Part shown: positions 8,364-16,699 of the stretch, one piece after another
How the letters are laid out: each line of letters starts with the position of its first letter
Numbering within the stretch: the stretch's first letter is position 1
NCBI RefSeq assembly: GCF_050433125.1
Contig: NZ_JBNPXV010000009.1
Location: forward strand, 62,001 to 126,000
Reading direction: 5' to 3'
DNA length: 64,000 nt
Source: Roseimarinus sediminis
Lineage (GTDB): Bacteria; Bacteroidota; Bacteroidia; Bacteroidales; Prolixibacteraceae
Program-made: the position numbers and the translations under genes
The notes under the pieces: generated by a model
Databases searched by the model: none
What the model saw: the letters and a program-made list of their open reading frames with translations, nothing else
What the model was told of the DNA's origin: nothing

Positions 8364-9533
8364 ATGAAGTATAATTTTGATGAGCTAATAGACAGGACCA
8401 ATACGGACTGTGAAAAATATGACAGCAGGGAAAAAATATTTGGAAAGGGTGATGTGATTCCGCTTTGGGTTGCCGACACCGATTTCAGAACCCCTGATTT
8501 TATTGTAAGCGCGGTAAAGGAGCGGGCTGCGCACGAGGTATATGGTTATCCTCAGAAGCCTGAATCGTTTTTCGAAGCGATACAGTCATGGATCAGCAAC
8601 CAGCATGGCTGGAATACCAAACGGGATTGGATCAGGTATAGCCCGAATGTGGTGATTGGTTTGGCCTCACTGGTACTTTCGATGACCAAACCGGGAGACA
8701 AAATTATTGTGCAGCCACCGGTTTATTTCCCGTTTTTTCATGTAATTGAAGGAAATGAGCGGGTGATGATCGAAAATCAGCTTATCAATGAAGATGGCCG
8801 TTATCGCTTCGATTTTGAAGATCTAAAGGCGAAGATTGATGAAAATACGAAAATGCTTTTTTTGTGTAATCCGCACAATCCCGGTGGAAGAGTTTGGAGC
8901 AAGGAAGAGTTGCGCGAACTTGGTAATATATGTATTGAGAAGGGAGTCATAGTCGTTTCGGATGAAATTCATGCCGATTTGGTTTTTAGTCCTAACCGGC
9001 ACACACCTTTTGCCAGTATTTCTGATGAATTTGCCCAAAACAGTATAACAAGCATGTCGGCCAGTAAAACCTTCAATATTGCGGGTTTGTCGGCTTCGTA
9101 TCTGATCGTACCTAATAATGAACATCGGAGGGCCTACGATCGATTCATGTATGCGACGCATATTTCGTCAGGTAATTTCTTTGGTCTGGTAGCTACCGAG
9201 GCAGCTTACCGGCACGGAGCTGACTGGCTGCAGCAACAAATGACTTATCTTGAGGGGAATCTTAAATTGGTGAGTGAGTTTTTGAGCAAAAATATTCCAC
9301 AGCTAAAATTAATGCAACCCGAAGGAACTTATTTATTGTGGATCGATGTTTCAGCGCTAGCAGTACCGGCTCAGAAGGTTTACCAGGCCTTGGTAGATGG
9401 CGGAGTCGGTTTAAGTCCGGGAAAACTTTTCGGATCGGGTGGAGAAAATTATCTGCGTTTAAACATGGGCTGCCCGCGCAGTGTGTTGCACGAAGCGCTG
9501 GTTAAGATGAAAAGTGCAATCGATGGCTTGTAG
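8364..9533 (+). CDS. MalY/PatB-family PLP-dependent C-S lyase (aminotransferase fold)
   Basis: 389 aa, the usual length. The N-terminus (YDSREKIFGKGDVIPLWVADTDF) is typical of the MalY/PatB subgroup of class I/II aminotransferases, which act as cystathionine beta-lyases. The PLP-site segments SDEIHADL and SASKTFNIAGL are present, with the Schiff-base lysine in SASKTF. Family knowledge suggests cysteine/methionine metabolism (cystathionine to homocysteine, pyruvate and ammonia), though some members have regulatory or aminotransferase roles. It is monocistronic and ends 9 bases from the convergent atpC. Confidence 0.9.
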   Translation: MKYNFDELIDRTNTDCEKYDSREKIFGKGDVIPLWVADTDFRTPDFIVSAVKERAAHEVYGYPQKPESFFEAIQSWISNQHGWNTKRDWIRYSPNVVIGLASLVLSMTKPGDKIIVQPPVYFPFFHVIEGNERVMIENQLINEDGRYRFDFEDLKAKIDENTKMLFLCNPHNPGGRVWSKEELRELGNICIEKGVIVVSDEIHADLVFSPNRHTPFASISDEFAQNSITSMSASKTFNIAGLSASYLIVPNNEHRRAYDRFMYATHISSGNFFGLVATEAAYRHGADWLQQQMTYLEGNLKLVSEFLSKNIPQLKLMQPEGTYLLWIDVSALAVPAQKVYQALVDGGVGLSPGKLFGSGGENYLRLNMGCPRSVLHEALVKMKSAIDGL

Positions 9534-9542
9534 CTGAGCTGT

Positions 9543-9800
9543 TTATTCAGCGTTGGCCACGATGCCATCGGCTAATACCGTAATTTTGTTTGACCTGCAT
9601 TCAACTACACCACCAGTGATATTGAAGAAATGGGTCTCGCGATGACGGTCAATTACTTTAATGTTACCCTTTTCGAGCGTCGAAACGATGGGAGCATGGT
9701 TTTCAAGTATTTCGAATGAACCGCTGGTCCCTGGTAGTTTTACCAGGGACACCTCATCGGCATATAATTTCTTTGTTGGTGTAATAATCTCGAGATGCAT
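9543..9800 (-). CDS. atpC: F1F0 ATP synthase epsilon subunit (short form)
   Basis: 85 aa. It contains only the N-terminal beta-sandwich of epsilon (MHLEIITPTKKLYADEVSLV, GSFEILENHAPIVSTLEKG, GGVVECRSNKITVLADG). The C-terminal two-helix inhibitory domain, about 50 residues in E. coli, is missing. Short epsilons of this kind are common in Bacteroidota, so this is not a truncation artefact. It follows atpD by 6 bases and must be co-transcribed with it. Without the C-terminal helices it cannot act as the ATP-sensitive brake on hydrolysis known from other bacteria. Confidence 0.95.
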   Translation of the reverse strand: MHLEIITPTKKLYADEVSLVKLPGTSGSFEILENHAPIVSTLEKGNIKVIDRHRETHFFNITGGVVECRSNKITVLADGIVANAE

Positions 9801-9806
9801 AATGCT

Positions 9807-11309
9807 TTATTTTGAGTTGGCAATCAGCTGCTCGCCTTTTTCGATGGCTTGCTCAATGGTTCCAACCAGGTTAAAAGCTGCTTCGGGATACTGATCTACT
9901 TCACCATCCATGATCATGTTAAAACCTTTGATGGTATCTTCAATAGCAACAAGCTGACCTTTTAATCCTGTAAATTGCTCGGCTACAAAGAACGGTTGCG
10001 AAAGGAAACGTTGAACACGGCGTGCGCGGTGAACAACTAGCTTGTCGTCTTCACTCAGTTCATCCATTCCCAGAATGGCAATAATATCCTGAAGTTCGTT
10101 ATAGCGCTGTAATAACTGCTTAACCCGCTGTGCGCAATTGTAGTGTTCGTCACCAACGACTTCGGGAGACAGGATTCGTGAACTCGAGTCGAGCGGATCA
10201 ACAGCTGGATAGATTCCCAGCTCTGCAATTTTACGGCTCAATACAGTGGTTGCATCGAGGTGGGCAAAGGTGGTTGCAGGGGCCGGGTCGGTAAGGTCGT
10301 CGGCAGGTACATATACTGCCTGAACCGAAGTGATTGATCCCTGCTTTGTAGAGGTGATTCTTTCCTGCATGGTTCCCATTTCACTGGCCAGGGTCGGTTG
10401 ATACCCTACAGCCGAAGGCATTCGCCCCAGCAACGCAGAGACTTCGGACCCTGCCTGGGTGAAGCGGAATATATTATCGACGAAGAAGAGAATGTCACGT
10501 CCGCCCGATTCTTTGGTTCCGTCGCGCAAACTTTCTGCGATTGACAATCCCGAAAGAGCAACTCTTGCGCGTGCACCCGGTGGTTCATTCATTTGGCCGA
10601 ATACCAGGGCAAGTTTTGATTTTTCTAATTTTTGAGCATCAACTTTTGAAAGATCCCAGTTGCCTTTTTTCATCTCCTCGCGAAAAGCATCGCCATAGTC
10701 GATAATTCCTGCTTCAATCATTTCGCGCAGCAGGTCGTTCCCTTCCCGGGTGCGTTCTCCAACACCGGCAAATACCGACAAGCCCGAATGGGCCATGGCG
10801 ATGTTGTTGATCAGCTCCTGAATCAATACTGTTTTTCCAACACCGGCACCGCCAAAGAGACCAATCTTACCACCTTTGGCATAGGGTTCTATTAGGTCGA
10901 TTACCTTGATTCCGGTAAACAGAATTTCGGTTTCGGTGGTGAGATCTTCATATTTTGGAGGTTCGCGATGAATACTTACTCCGTTTTTTTTGTCAACAGG
11001 GGCAAGACCGTCAACCGGTATACCTGTGACATTAAGCAAACGACCAAGTACATTTTCACCGTTGGGCATCATAATAGAGGACCCGGTTGCAGTAACTTCA
11101 ATGCCTCGTCGTAAGCCATCGGTCGAATCCATGGCAATGGTTCTTACTGTTTTTTCACCAATGTGTTGTTGGCACTCTAAAACCAGGGGCGCTTGTCCCT
11201 TTCTTTCAATTTCGAGTGCGTCGTTAATTTCAGGCAACGATTTTTCATCGTCAAAAACTACATCGACTACTGGTCCGATCACTTGTAATACTTTGCCCTT
11301 AACTGTCAT
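9807..11309 (-). CDS. atpD: F1F0 ATP synthase beta subunit
   Basis: 500 aa from MTVKGKVLQVIGPVVDVVF; an ATG four codons earlier (11321) is possible. It is the catalytic subunit of F1. The P-loop GGAGVGKT, the GERTREG segment, the Walker B region (DILFFVDNIFRFTQAG) and ALLGRMPSAVGYQPTL are all intact. The operon holds only atpD and atpC; the alpha, gamma, delta and F0 genes are elsewhere. A -7-like box TAGTTTTG lies 23 bases upstream. Confidence 0.98.
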   Translation of the reverse strand: MTVKGKVLQVIGPVVDVVFDDEKSLPEINDALEIERKGQAPLVLECQQHIGEKTVRTIAMDSTDGLRRGIEVTATGSSIMMPNGENVLGRLLNVTGIPVDGLAPVDKKNGVSIHREPPKYEDLTTETEILFTGIKVIDLIEPYAKGGKIGLFGGAGVGKTVLIQELINNIAMAHSGLSVFAGVGERTREGNDLLREMIEAGIIDYGDAFREEMKKGNWDLSKVDAQKLEKSKLALVFGQMNEPPGARARVALSGLSIAESLRDGTKESGGRDILFFVDNIFRFTQAGSEVSALLGRMPSAVGYQPTLASEMGTMQERITSTKQGSITSVQAVYVPADDLTDPAPATTFAHLDATTVLSRKIAELGIYPAVDPLDSSSRILSPEVVGDEHYNCAQRVKQLLQRYNELQDIIAILGMDELSEDDKLVVHRARRVQRFLSQPFFVAEQFTGLKGQLVAIEDTIKGFNMIMDGEVDQYPEAAFNLVGTIEQAIEKGEQLIANSK

Positions 11310-11331
11310 GGTCCTATTCAATTTTGAAGCA

Positions 11332-11366
11332 CAAAACTAATAATTTTATTTAGTATAAAACTAAAT
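11332..11366 (-). promoter_or_regulatory. Putative atpD promoter with palindromic site
   Basis: On the minus strand TAGTTTTG (11332-11339) matches the Bacteroidota -7 consensus TAnnTTTG and places transcription a few bases before the atpD ATG. Directly upstream, ATTTAGT and ACTAAAT (11348-11366) form a perfect 7-base inverted repeat at the -20 to -35 position, which could be a regulator site. I see no good -33 TTTG. Confidence 0.45.
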
Positions 11367-11400
11367 AACAATAGATATGTGTTTGTTCTTAAACATTTAT

Positions 11401-12384
11401 TCAGCTGGTTCTTTTCATCATTCGACTGGCGATGTGCAGTAACTCGTGCTTGCGATCACTGCTGACATTAACAGCATTTAAAGCTTGTAGTGAAAGCTGA
11501 TAGTATTCTTCCATTTTTGCTTTGGCTACGCTGTCAATTTGCAACTCATTAAAAATGGATTTTACCTTTTCTATTTTTTTCTCAGCATCGAAATTAGTCG
11601 ATGAAGTGAGATGCTTTAATTCTTCAAGCTGCCTGCTTTTTGCCAATTCCAATGCTTTCAACATCAAAAAGGTTTTTTTGTTCGAAATAATATCACCTCC
11701 GATTCTTTTTCCGAAGTCACTGGTTGTTCCAAAAGTGTCGAGCAGATCGTCCTGAATCTGAAAAGCCATGCCCAGGTTGTATCCAAAATCATACAAATAA
11801 CAGGCATCCGATTCAGGAGCATTGGCGATAAGTGCACCCAGTTTCAGGCTGGCAGCTATTAGAATTGCAGTTTTAAGCCCAATCATATACAGATATTCAT
11901 CAACCGAGACATCGTCGCGGGTTTCAAAATCCATATCGTATTGCTGACCTTCGCAAATTTTCAATGCCGTTTGAGTAAACAGTTCAAATATTTCGCGGTA
12001 GTTGGGCGACTTGCACTGGTTGATGTATTCGTAGGAAAGTATCGACATGGCATCGCCCGACAAAATGGCAATGTTGTTTGAATATTTAACATGTATTGTG
12101 GGATGATTGCGCCGGAGATGGGCACCATCCATTATATCGTCGTGCAGTAGCGTGAAATTGTGAAACATTTCAATAGCAAAAGCTACAGGCAATGCATTTT
12201 CAATTTCATTGGAGAACAGTTCGTGGGCCATTAAAAGCAGTACCGGACGAAGGCGTTTCCCACCCATGTCGAGTGTGAAAACTACCGGCTGATATAGGTT
12301 TTCAGGCTTTCGGTCCGATATGCTGTTCCGTTCCTGTTCCAGTTGAACTGAAAAAAAGTCGTACAGTTGTTCAAAGTTATGCAT
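11401..12384 (-). CDS. Short-chain prenyl diphosphate synthase (farnesyl or geranylgeranyl)
   Basis: 327 aa. The first aspartate-rich motif is LLHDDIMDGAHLRRN and the second FQIQDDLLDTFG. GGKRLRP near the N-terminus binds isopentenyl diphosphate. A phenylalanine (HNFTLLHDD) sits five residues before the first motif, which in this family blocks long products, so FPP or GGPP is expected. This contrasts with the paralogue at 3557. Its start lies inside the end of the MMPL gene (8-base overlap), so the two are translationally coupled. Confidence 0.9.
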   Translation of the reverse strand: MHNFEQLYDFFSVQLEQERNSISDRKPENLYQPVVFTLDMGGKRLRPVLLLMAHELFSNEIENALPVAFAIEMFHNFTLLHDDIMDGAHLRRNHPTIHVKYSNNIAILSGDAMSILSYEYINQCKSPNYREIFELFTQTALKICEGQQYDMDFETRDDVSVDEYLYMIGLKTAILIAASLKLGALIANAPESDACYLYDFGYNLGMAFQIQDDLLDTFGTTSDFGKRIGGDIISNKKTFLMLKALELAKSRQLEELKHLTSSTNFDAEKKIEKVKSIFNELQIDSVAKAKMEEYYQLSLQALNAVNVSSDRKHELLHIASRMMKRTS

Positions 12385-14794
12385 CGGTTTTATCTTTTTT
12401 ATTCAGTGTTTTGGGCCTGTAAGCAATTTCCAGTTCATCGAGGTCGATGTCTTCTTCTTCATCATAAATCTGAAGCATGGGTTCGTGAAACGATTTGGTG
12501 GTAATAAATCGTTCGAGCCCAATAAGCAAAGAGGGAAGAAGAATTAAATTTGAAATCAGTGCCACCAATAGCGTTACTGAAACCAGTATGCCCATCGACT
12601 GGGTTCCACCAAATTTTGAAATGGCAAATATTCCAAAACCAAAGAAAAGTACGGTTGAAGTGTACATCATACTAACACCGGTTTCTTTCAGCGCCTTAAT
12701 AACGGCTTTGCGCATGAACCAGCCAGTGCTTGATAGTTCCTGTCGGACCTTGGCCAGAAAGTGGATGGTGTTATCGACAGATATGCCAAAGGCAATGCTG
12801 AAAACCAAAATTGTAGAAGCCTTTATGGGAATATTGGCATAGCCCATGATTCCTGCTGTTACAATCAGAGGAATGATGTTGGGGATGAGCGACATCAGCA
12901 TCATTCGGCTTGACTTGAACATGACGGCCATAAACAGGGAGATGAGTCCAATGGCAAGTGCCAGGCTAATAAAAAGGTTTCCAACCAGGTACTGATTGCC
13001 TCTGAAGAAAACGACCATCGACCCGGTTATCGTAACATCATAACGGTCGGGCGGAAACAGATCATCAACTTCAAGCATGATTTGCTCATAAAGAGCATCC
13101 ATTCGCTTGGTGCCGATGTCTTTAACCCGAAAACTGATTCTGCCTTTTTGCATGGTGCTGTCGATGAATGAGCGAGCCATGGCGATGTCGCCTTCGCCAT
13201 TACCAATATACGACATGATGAAGTTTCGTTCGGTGTTTGCCGGCAGGCTGTAGAATTTCTCATTCCCGTTGTAAAAGGCCTGACGGGCAAGTTTTATGGC
13301 ATTGACCAGTGAAAGCGATGACGAGAGCTCATCGTAAGACGAGAGCCTGAGATCGAGTTCTTCTATTTTTTTTAAGGTTGAAGCCTGTAATATGCCATTG
13401 GGTTTTCGGGTGTCAACCACTATTTCGAGCGGCATGATTCCGTCAAAGGTTGACTCAAAAAAGTGCAGGTCAACATTGATCGGATCATCTTTGGGTATGT
13501 CGTCGAGCATGTAGCCGGTAGTTCTGATCTTTGTGATGCCGAATATGCTGACCAGTACCAGAATAATCATTAAAGAATAAACAGTGATCCGGTAATTTTC
13601 GGTAATGAAAATCAGTTTTTTTGTGACATTGCCTAAAAGCTTACGATCGAGGTGGCGAACATGGCGGGTTTTAGGCGGGTTAAGAAAACTGAAAATAATA
13701 GGAATAAGCAATATGGAAAGTACAAACAGGAAAACAATATTCAATGAAGCAATAATGCCGAACTCTTTGAGGATTTCGCTGCTGGTAGTAATAAAGGTGG
13801 CGAAACCCATTGCTGTGGTCAGGTTGGTGAGAAAGATGGCATTCCCTATCTTCATAATAACCCTTTTCAGGGCCAGAATTTTATTCCCGTGCAGCCGGTA
13901 CTCATGGTGGTATTTGTTAAGGATATAAATGCTGTTGGGGATTCCGATTACTATCAGCAAGGGCGGAATCATTCCCGTAAGTATGGTAATCTGGTAGCCG
14001 AATAATACCATGGATCCCATGGCGGTTGCCACGCCTGAAAGTACAACCAGTGCCGGGAATATCATGGCCTTGAACGAGCGGAAGAAAACGTAAAGAATGA
14101 TGAGACAGATTAGCAGGGCAAGTACCGTGAAAAGGTAGATCTCGTTTTTTATTAGGATGGAATTACGAACGTGTATGTAGGGCAGACCTGAATAGCGTAT
14201 GGTATTTCCGGTTTCTTCCTCATAAGTATTGCAGTGCGAAATGATGTCCTCAACCAGTTTTTCACGTTCTTTGGTGGCCATGCGGTCTTTGTTCATGGTA
14301 AGCACCGCCAGATAGGCTTTGGTTGAATCGTTGTATAAGTAGTTTCGGTAAATTGGTATTGATTCAAACACCGTCTTCAGGCTGTCGAGTTGGTTCTGAC
14401 TATCTATTTGTTCGGGAAAAACTTTGTTTACGTCGAATTTTTTAGCCTCGGTATCTTTTACCAACTGATAGGCGTTGGGTGTAGACAGCATATTTTCAAC
14501 AGCACCAACGCCTTGCAGGCGAGTGCATAGTTGTTGCCATTGTCTGAAGTGATTTAACTCGTAAAAATTGCTGTCCTTAACGGCAACTACAATGATGTTT
14601 CCCTCTTCACCAAAACTTTCGACAAAGTCATCGTATATAATGGATGCAGAGTCCTTCTCAGGAAGCATCTCAGCATAGGTGTACGACATCTCAATCTTCC
14701 GGCCGGTAAGGCCCATGAAGATGGTAAATAAAATAACAAGAATTAATAATAAAACCCTGTATCGTAGAATAAAACTAGATAATCGCTGCCACAT
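12377..14794 (-). CDS. MMPL/RND-superfamily exporter
   Basis: 805 aa with the RND layout: one N-terminal membrane helix (ILRYRVLLLILVILFTIFMG), a large periplasmic loop, five helices, then the same pattern again (second half from about residue 400), giving about 12 membrane segments. Motifs include FLTNLTTAMGFATF and AFGISVDNTIHFLAKVRQEL. It resembles the MMPL/SSD-like lipid exporters (HpnN-like) more than AcrB drug pumps; no adaptor or outer-membrane partner is adjacent. Overlap with a prenyl synthase hints at an isoprenoid or other lipid substrate, which is inference. The C-terminal tail is acidic (DEEEDIDLDELE). Confidence 0.88.
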   Translation of the reverse strand: MWQRLSSFILRYRVLLLILVILFTIFMGLTGRKIEMSYTYAEMLPEKDSASIIYDDFVESFGEEGNIIVVAVKDSNFYELNHFRQWQQLCTRLQGVGAVENMLSTPNAYQLVKDTEAKKFDVNKVFPEQIDSQNQLDSLKTVFESIPIYRNYLYNDSTKAYLAVLTMNKDRMATKEREKLVEDIISHCNTYEEETGNTIRYSGLPYIHVRNSILIKNEIYLFTVLALLICLIILYVFFRSFKAMIFPALVVLSGVATAMGSMVLFGYQITILTGMIPPLLIVIGIPNSIYILNKYHHEYRLHGNKILALKRVIMKIGNAIFLTNLTTAMGFATFITTSSEILKEFGIIASLNIVFLFVLSILLIPIIFSFLNPPKTRHVRHLDRKLLGNVTKKLIFITENYRITVYSLMIILVLVSIFGITKIRTTGYMLDDIPKDDPINVDLHFFESTFDGIMPLEIVVDTRKPNGILQASTLKKIEELDLRLSSYDELSSSLSLVNAIKLARQAFYNGNEKFYSLPANTERNFIMSYIGNGEGDIAMARSFIDSTMQKGRISFRVKDIGTKRMDALYEQIMLEVDDLFPPDRYDVTITGSMVVFFRGNQYLVGNLFISLALAIGLISLFMAVMFKSSRMMLMSLIPNIIPLIVTAGIMGYANIPIKASTILVFSIAFGISVDNTIHFLAKVRQELSSTGWFMRKAVIKALKETGVSMMYTSTVLFFGFGIFAISKFGGTQSMGILVSVTLLVALISNLILLPSLLIGLERFITTKSFHEPMLQIYDEEEDIDLDELEIAYRPKTLNKKDKTDA

Positions 14795-14844
14795 TTGCCC
14801 TCAAGATTAAACTTGGCGAAAATACGATTAATCAACCATTTTAA

Positions 14845-14899
14845 CAAAATTAGAAAGAAAGAATGCCTTCCCCGGGATAATGTGTCAGGAAGGGCATCC
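14845..14899 (-). terminator. Terminator-like hairpin with no assigned gene
   Basis: On the minus strand GATGCCCTTCC and GGAAGGCATTC pair (one mismatch, 16-base loop) and are followed by TTTCTTTCT. No annotated minus-strand gene ends here: the MMPL gene starts 50 bases downstream and the next gene to the right is on the other strand. It may end an unannotated transcript from about 14900-15010 or act as an attenuator. Confidence 0.45.
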
Positions 14900-14990
14900 G
14901 GCCCGATTCAAATTCTGTGTGTAATATTCAAAAGCAATAAGTTATCACAATATTTTCATGATAAAACGATCTACTTGAAAATTCGATTGT

Positions 14991-14998
14991 TAAATTTG
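14991..14998 (+). promoter_or_regulatory. Putative -7 box of the Na/Pi cotransporter gene
   Basis: TAAATTTG matches TAnnTTTG exactly and ends 20 bases before the ATG at 15019, giving a short leader of about 15 bases. No clear TTTG is seen at -33. Confidence 0.5.
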
Positions 14999-15018
14999 CA
15001 TGCAATTCAATAAGCATT

Positions 15019-16698
15019 ATGGACATATTCATTTTACTTTTAACCATTGCCGGGGCAACCGCTCTCTTCCTTTATGGAATGAAGTTAATGAGTGAGTCGC
15101 TGCAGAAAATCTTAGGCGAGCGAATCAGGCTGATTCTCACATCGATGACTTCGAATAAGTTCAAGGGCGTTATGACAGGCTTGTTTATTACCGCGCTTAT
15201 TCAATCGTCATCGGCAACCACTGTTATGGTGGTTAGCTTTGTTAATGCCGGAATTCTTCGCTTGTTTGAAGCAGTAAGTATCATCATGGGAGCCAATATC
15301 GGAACGACCTTTACTGCCTGGCTGATTGCATTTTTTGGATTTAAGATCGAATTTTCGCTATATACTTTGCCCTTAATAGGCTTAAGCATTCCCTTTCTAT
15401 TTTCTAATCGTCGAAAAGTGAAAAACTGGGGTGAAATGTTGTTGGGATTTTCACTTTTATTCATTGCCCTTAGTTTTTTAAAAGCTTATTTACCAGGTGC
15501 CGGAGAATCGTTGGTGGGCAATTTTGTGTTACGTTTAACCGGAATAGGCTATTTTTCCTATTTGCTGTTTTTGCTCCTTGGAACAGTAATTACCATGCTG
15601 ATACGTTCGTCGAATGCAATTTTGGCGCTAACCCTCGTGCTTGTTTTTAATGGATGGATTGGATTTGAACATGCAGCTGCCATGGTGCTTGGCGAGAATA
15701 TAGGTACCACCATTGCAGCAATCACCGCAGCCAGAGTGGCCAATTTAACCGCAAAACGTGCTGCCATGGCTCATCTTTTTTTCAACCTTTTTGGTGTAAT
15801 TTGGGTGATTCTGGTTTTTCCCTTCTTTCTGAAGGGAGTAGCCATGTTGTATATGAGTATGGGAGGGGGAGATCCATTCGGAAACAAAGAGAGTGTTCCT
15901 ATTGCGCTGGCCTTATTTCATACCTTGTTTAATGTTATTAATGCCTTATTGTTAAGTGGTTTTTCAGGAAGTATAGCGCGTTTTGTGACACGCAGGGTGA
16001 CCCCGGGGCCTAACTACGATAATGAATTCAGGCTTACCCACATTAAAATTGGCCTGTTGTCGACTCCCGATGCATCACTATATCAGGCAAAAAGAGAAAC
16101 TGTGCTTTTTGCCGAAAGGGTGAGAAAGATGTTTTTGAATGTCGAAAGAGCCTTTTCTGAATCGAATGAAAAGGAATTTCAGAAACTGATTGAAAAAATC
16201 CATGATGATGAGGAATTTGCTAACAGGCTCGAGAAAGAAATTGCCAAATACCTTACTTCGGTTGGCGAAGGGCGCCTGAGTGAAAACAGTTCACGCAGAA
16301 TGCGATCGCTGTTTAAAATGATAGATGATATCGAAAGCATAGCCGACTCGTGTGTTAACATTGCCAATGCGATTCAGCGAAAACGAAATGCAAAAATTAA
16401 CTTTCCCGATTCAATCAATTACAATGTGCAGTTAATTTTTAACATGGTTCGTGCAGCACTCGATATGATGGTAACCATGCTGACCCACAATGAAGAGCTC
16501 CCACTCAGTATGGCACAGGAAACTGAGCGGGAAATCAACAATTACAGGGATATTCTTAAAAGTGAACATCTGAATAATCTGGAAAAGGGCTTGTATAAAT
16601 ACGATGCCGGAATTATTTATAACGACATTATTTCACAATGTGAACGCATTGGCGATTTTGCAATTAATGTCGATGAAGCACAAAATAATTTGTATTGA
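15019..16698 (+). CDS. Na/Pi cotransporter family protein with PhoU-like domain
   Basis: 559 aa. The membrane part (1-330) has the two inverted repeats of the NptA/Na_Pi_cotrans family with their signature turns QSSSATTVMVV and RSSNAILALTLVLVF, and GANIGTTFTAW / GENIGTTIAAI. Residues from about 350 to the end are charged and helical with a PhoU-like pattern (MRSLFKMIDDIESIADSCVNIA, IISQCERIGDFAINVDEA). It probably imports phosphate with sodium at the inner membrane. It converges on the S41 protease with one base between the stops. Confidence 0.92.
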   Translation: MDIFILLLTIAGATALFLYGMKLMSESLQKILGERIRLILTSMTSNKFKGVMTGLFITALIQSSSATTVMVVSFVNAGILRLFEAVSIIMGANIGTTFTAWLIAFFGFKIEFSLYTLPLIGLSIPFLFSNRRKVKNWGEMLLGFSLLFIALSFLKAYLPGAGESLVGNFVLRLTGIGYFSYLLFLLLGTVITMLIRSSNAILALTLVLVFNGWIGFEHAAAMVLGENIGTTIAAITAARVANLTAKRAAMAHLFFNLFGVIWVILVFPFFLKGVAMLYMSMGGGDPFGNKESVPIALALFHTLFNVINALLLSGFSGSIARFVTRRVTPGPNYDNEFRLTHIKIGLLSTPDASLYQAKRETVLFAERVRKMFLNVERAFSESNEKEFQKLIEKIHDDEEFANRLEKEIAKYLTSVGEGRLSENSSRRMRSLFKMIDDIESIADSCVNIANAIQRKRNAKINFPDSINYNVQLIFNMVRAALDMMVTMLTHNEELPLSMAQETEREINNYRDILKSEHLNNLEKGLYKYDAGIIYNDIISQCERIGDFAINVDEAQNNLY

Positions 16699-16699
16699 T

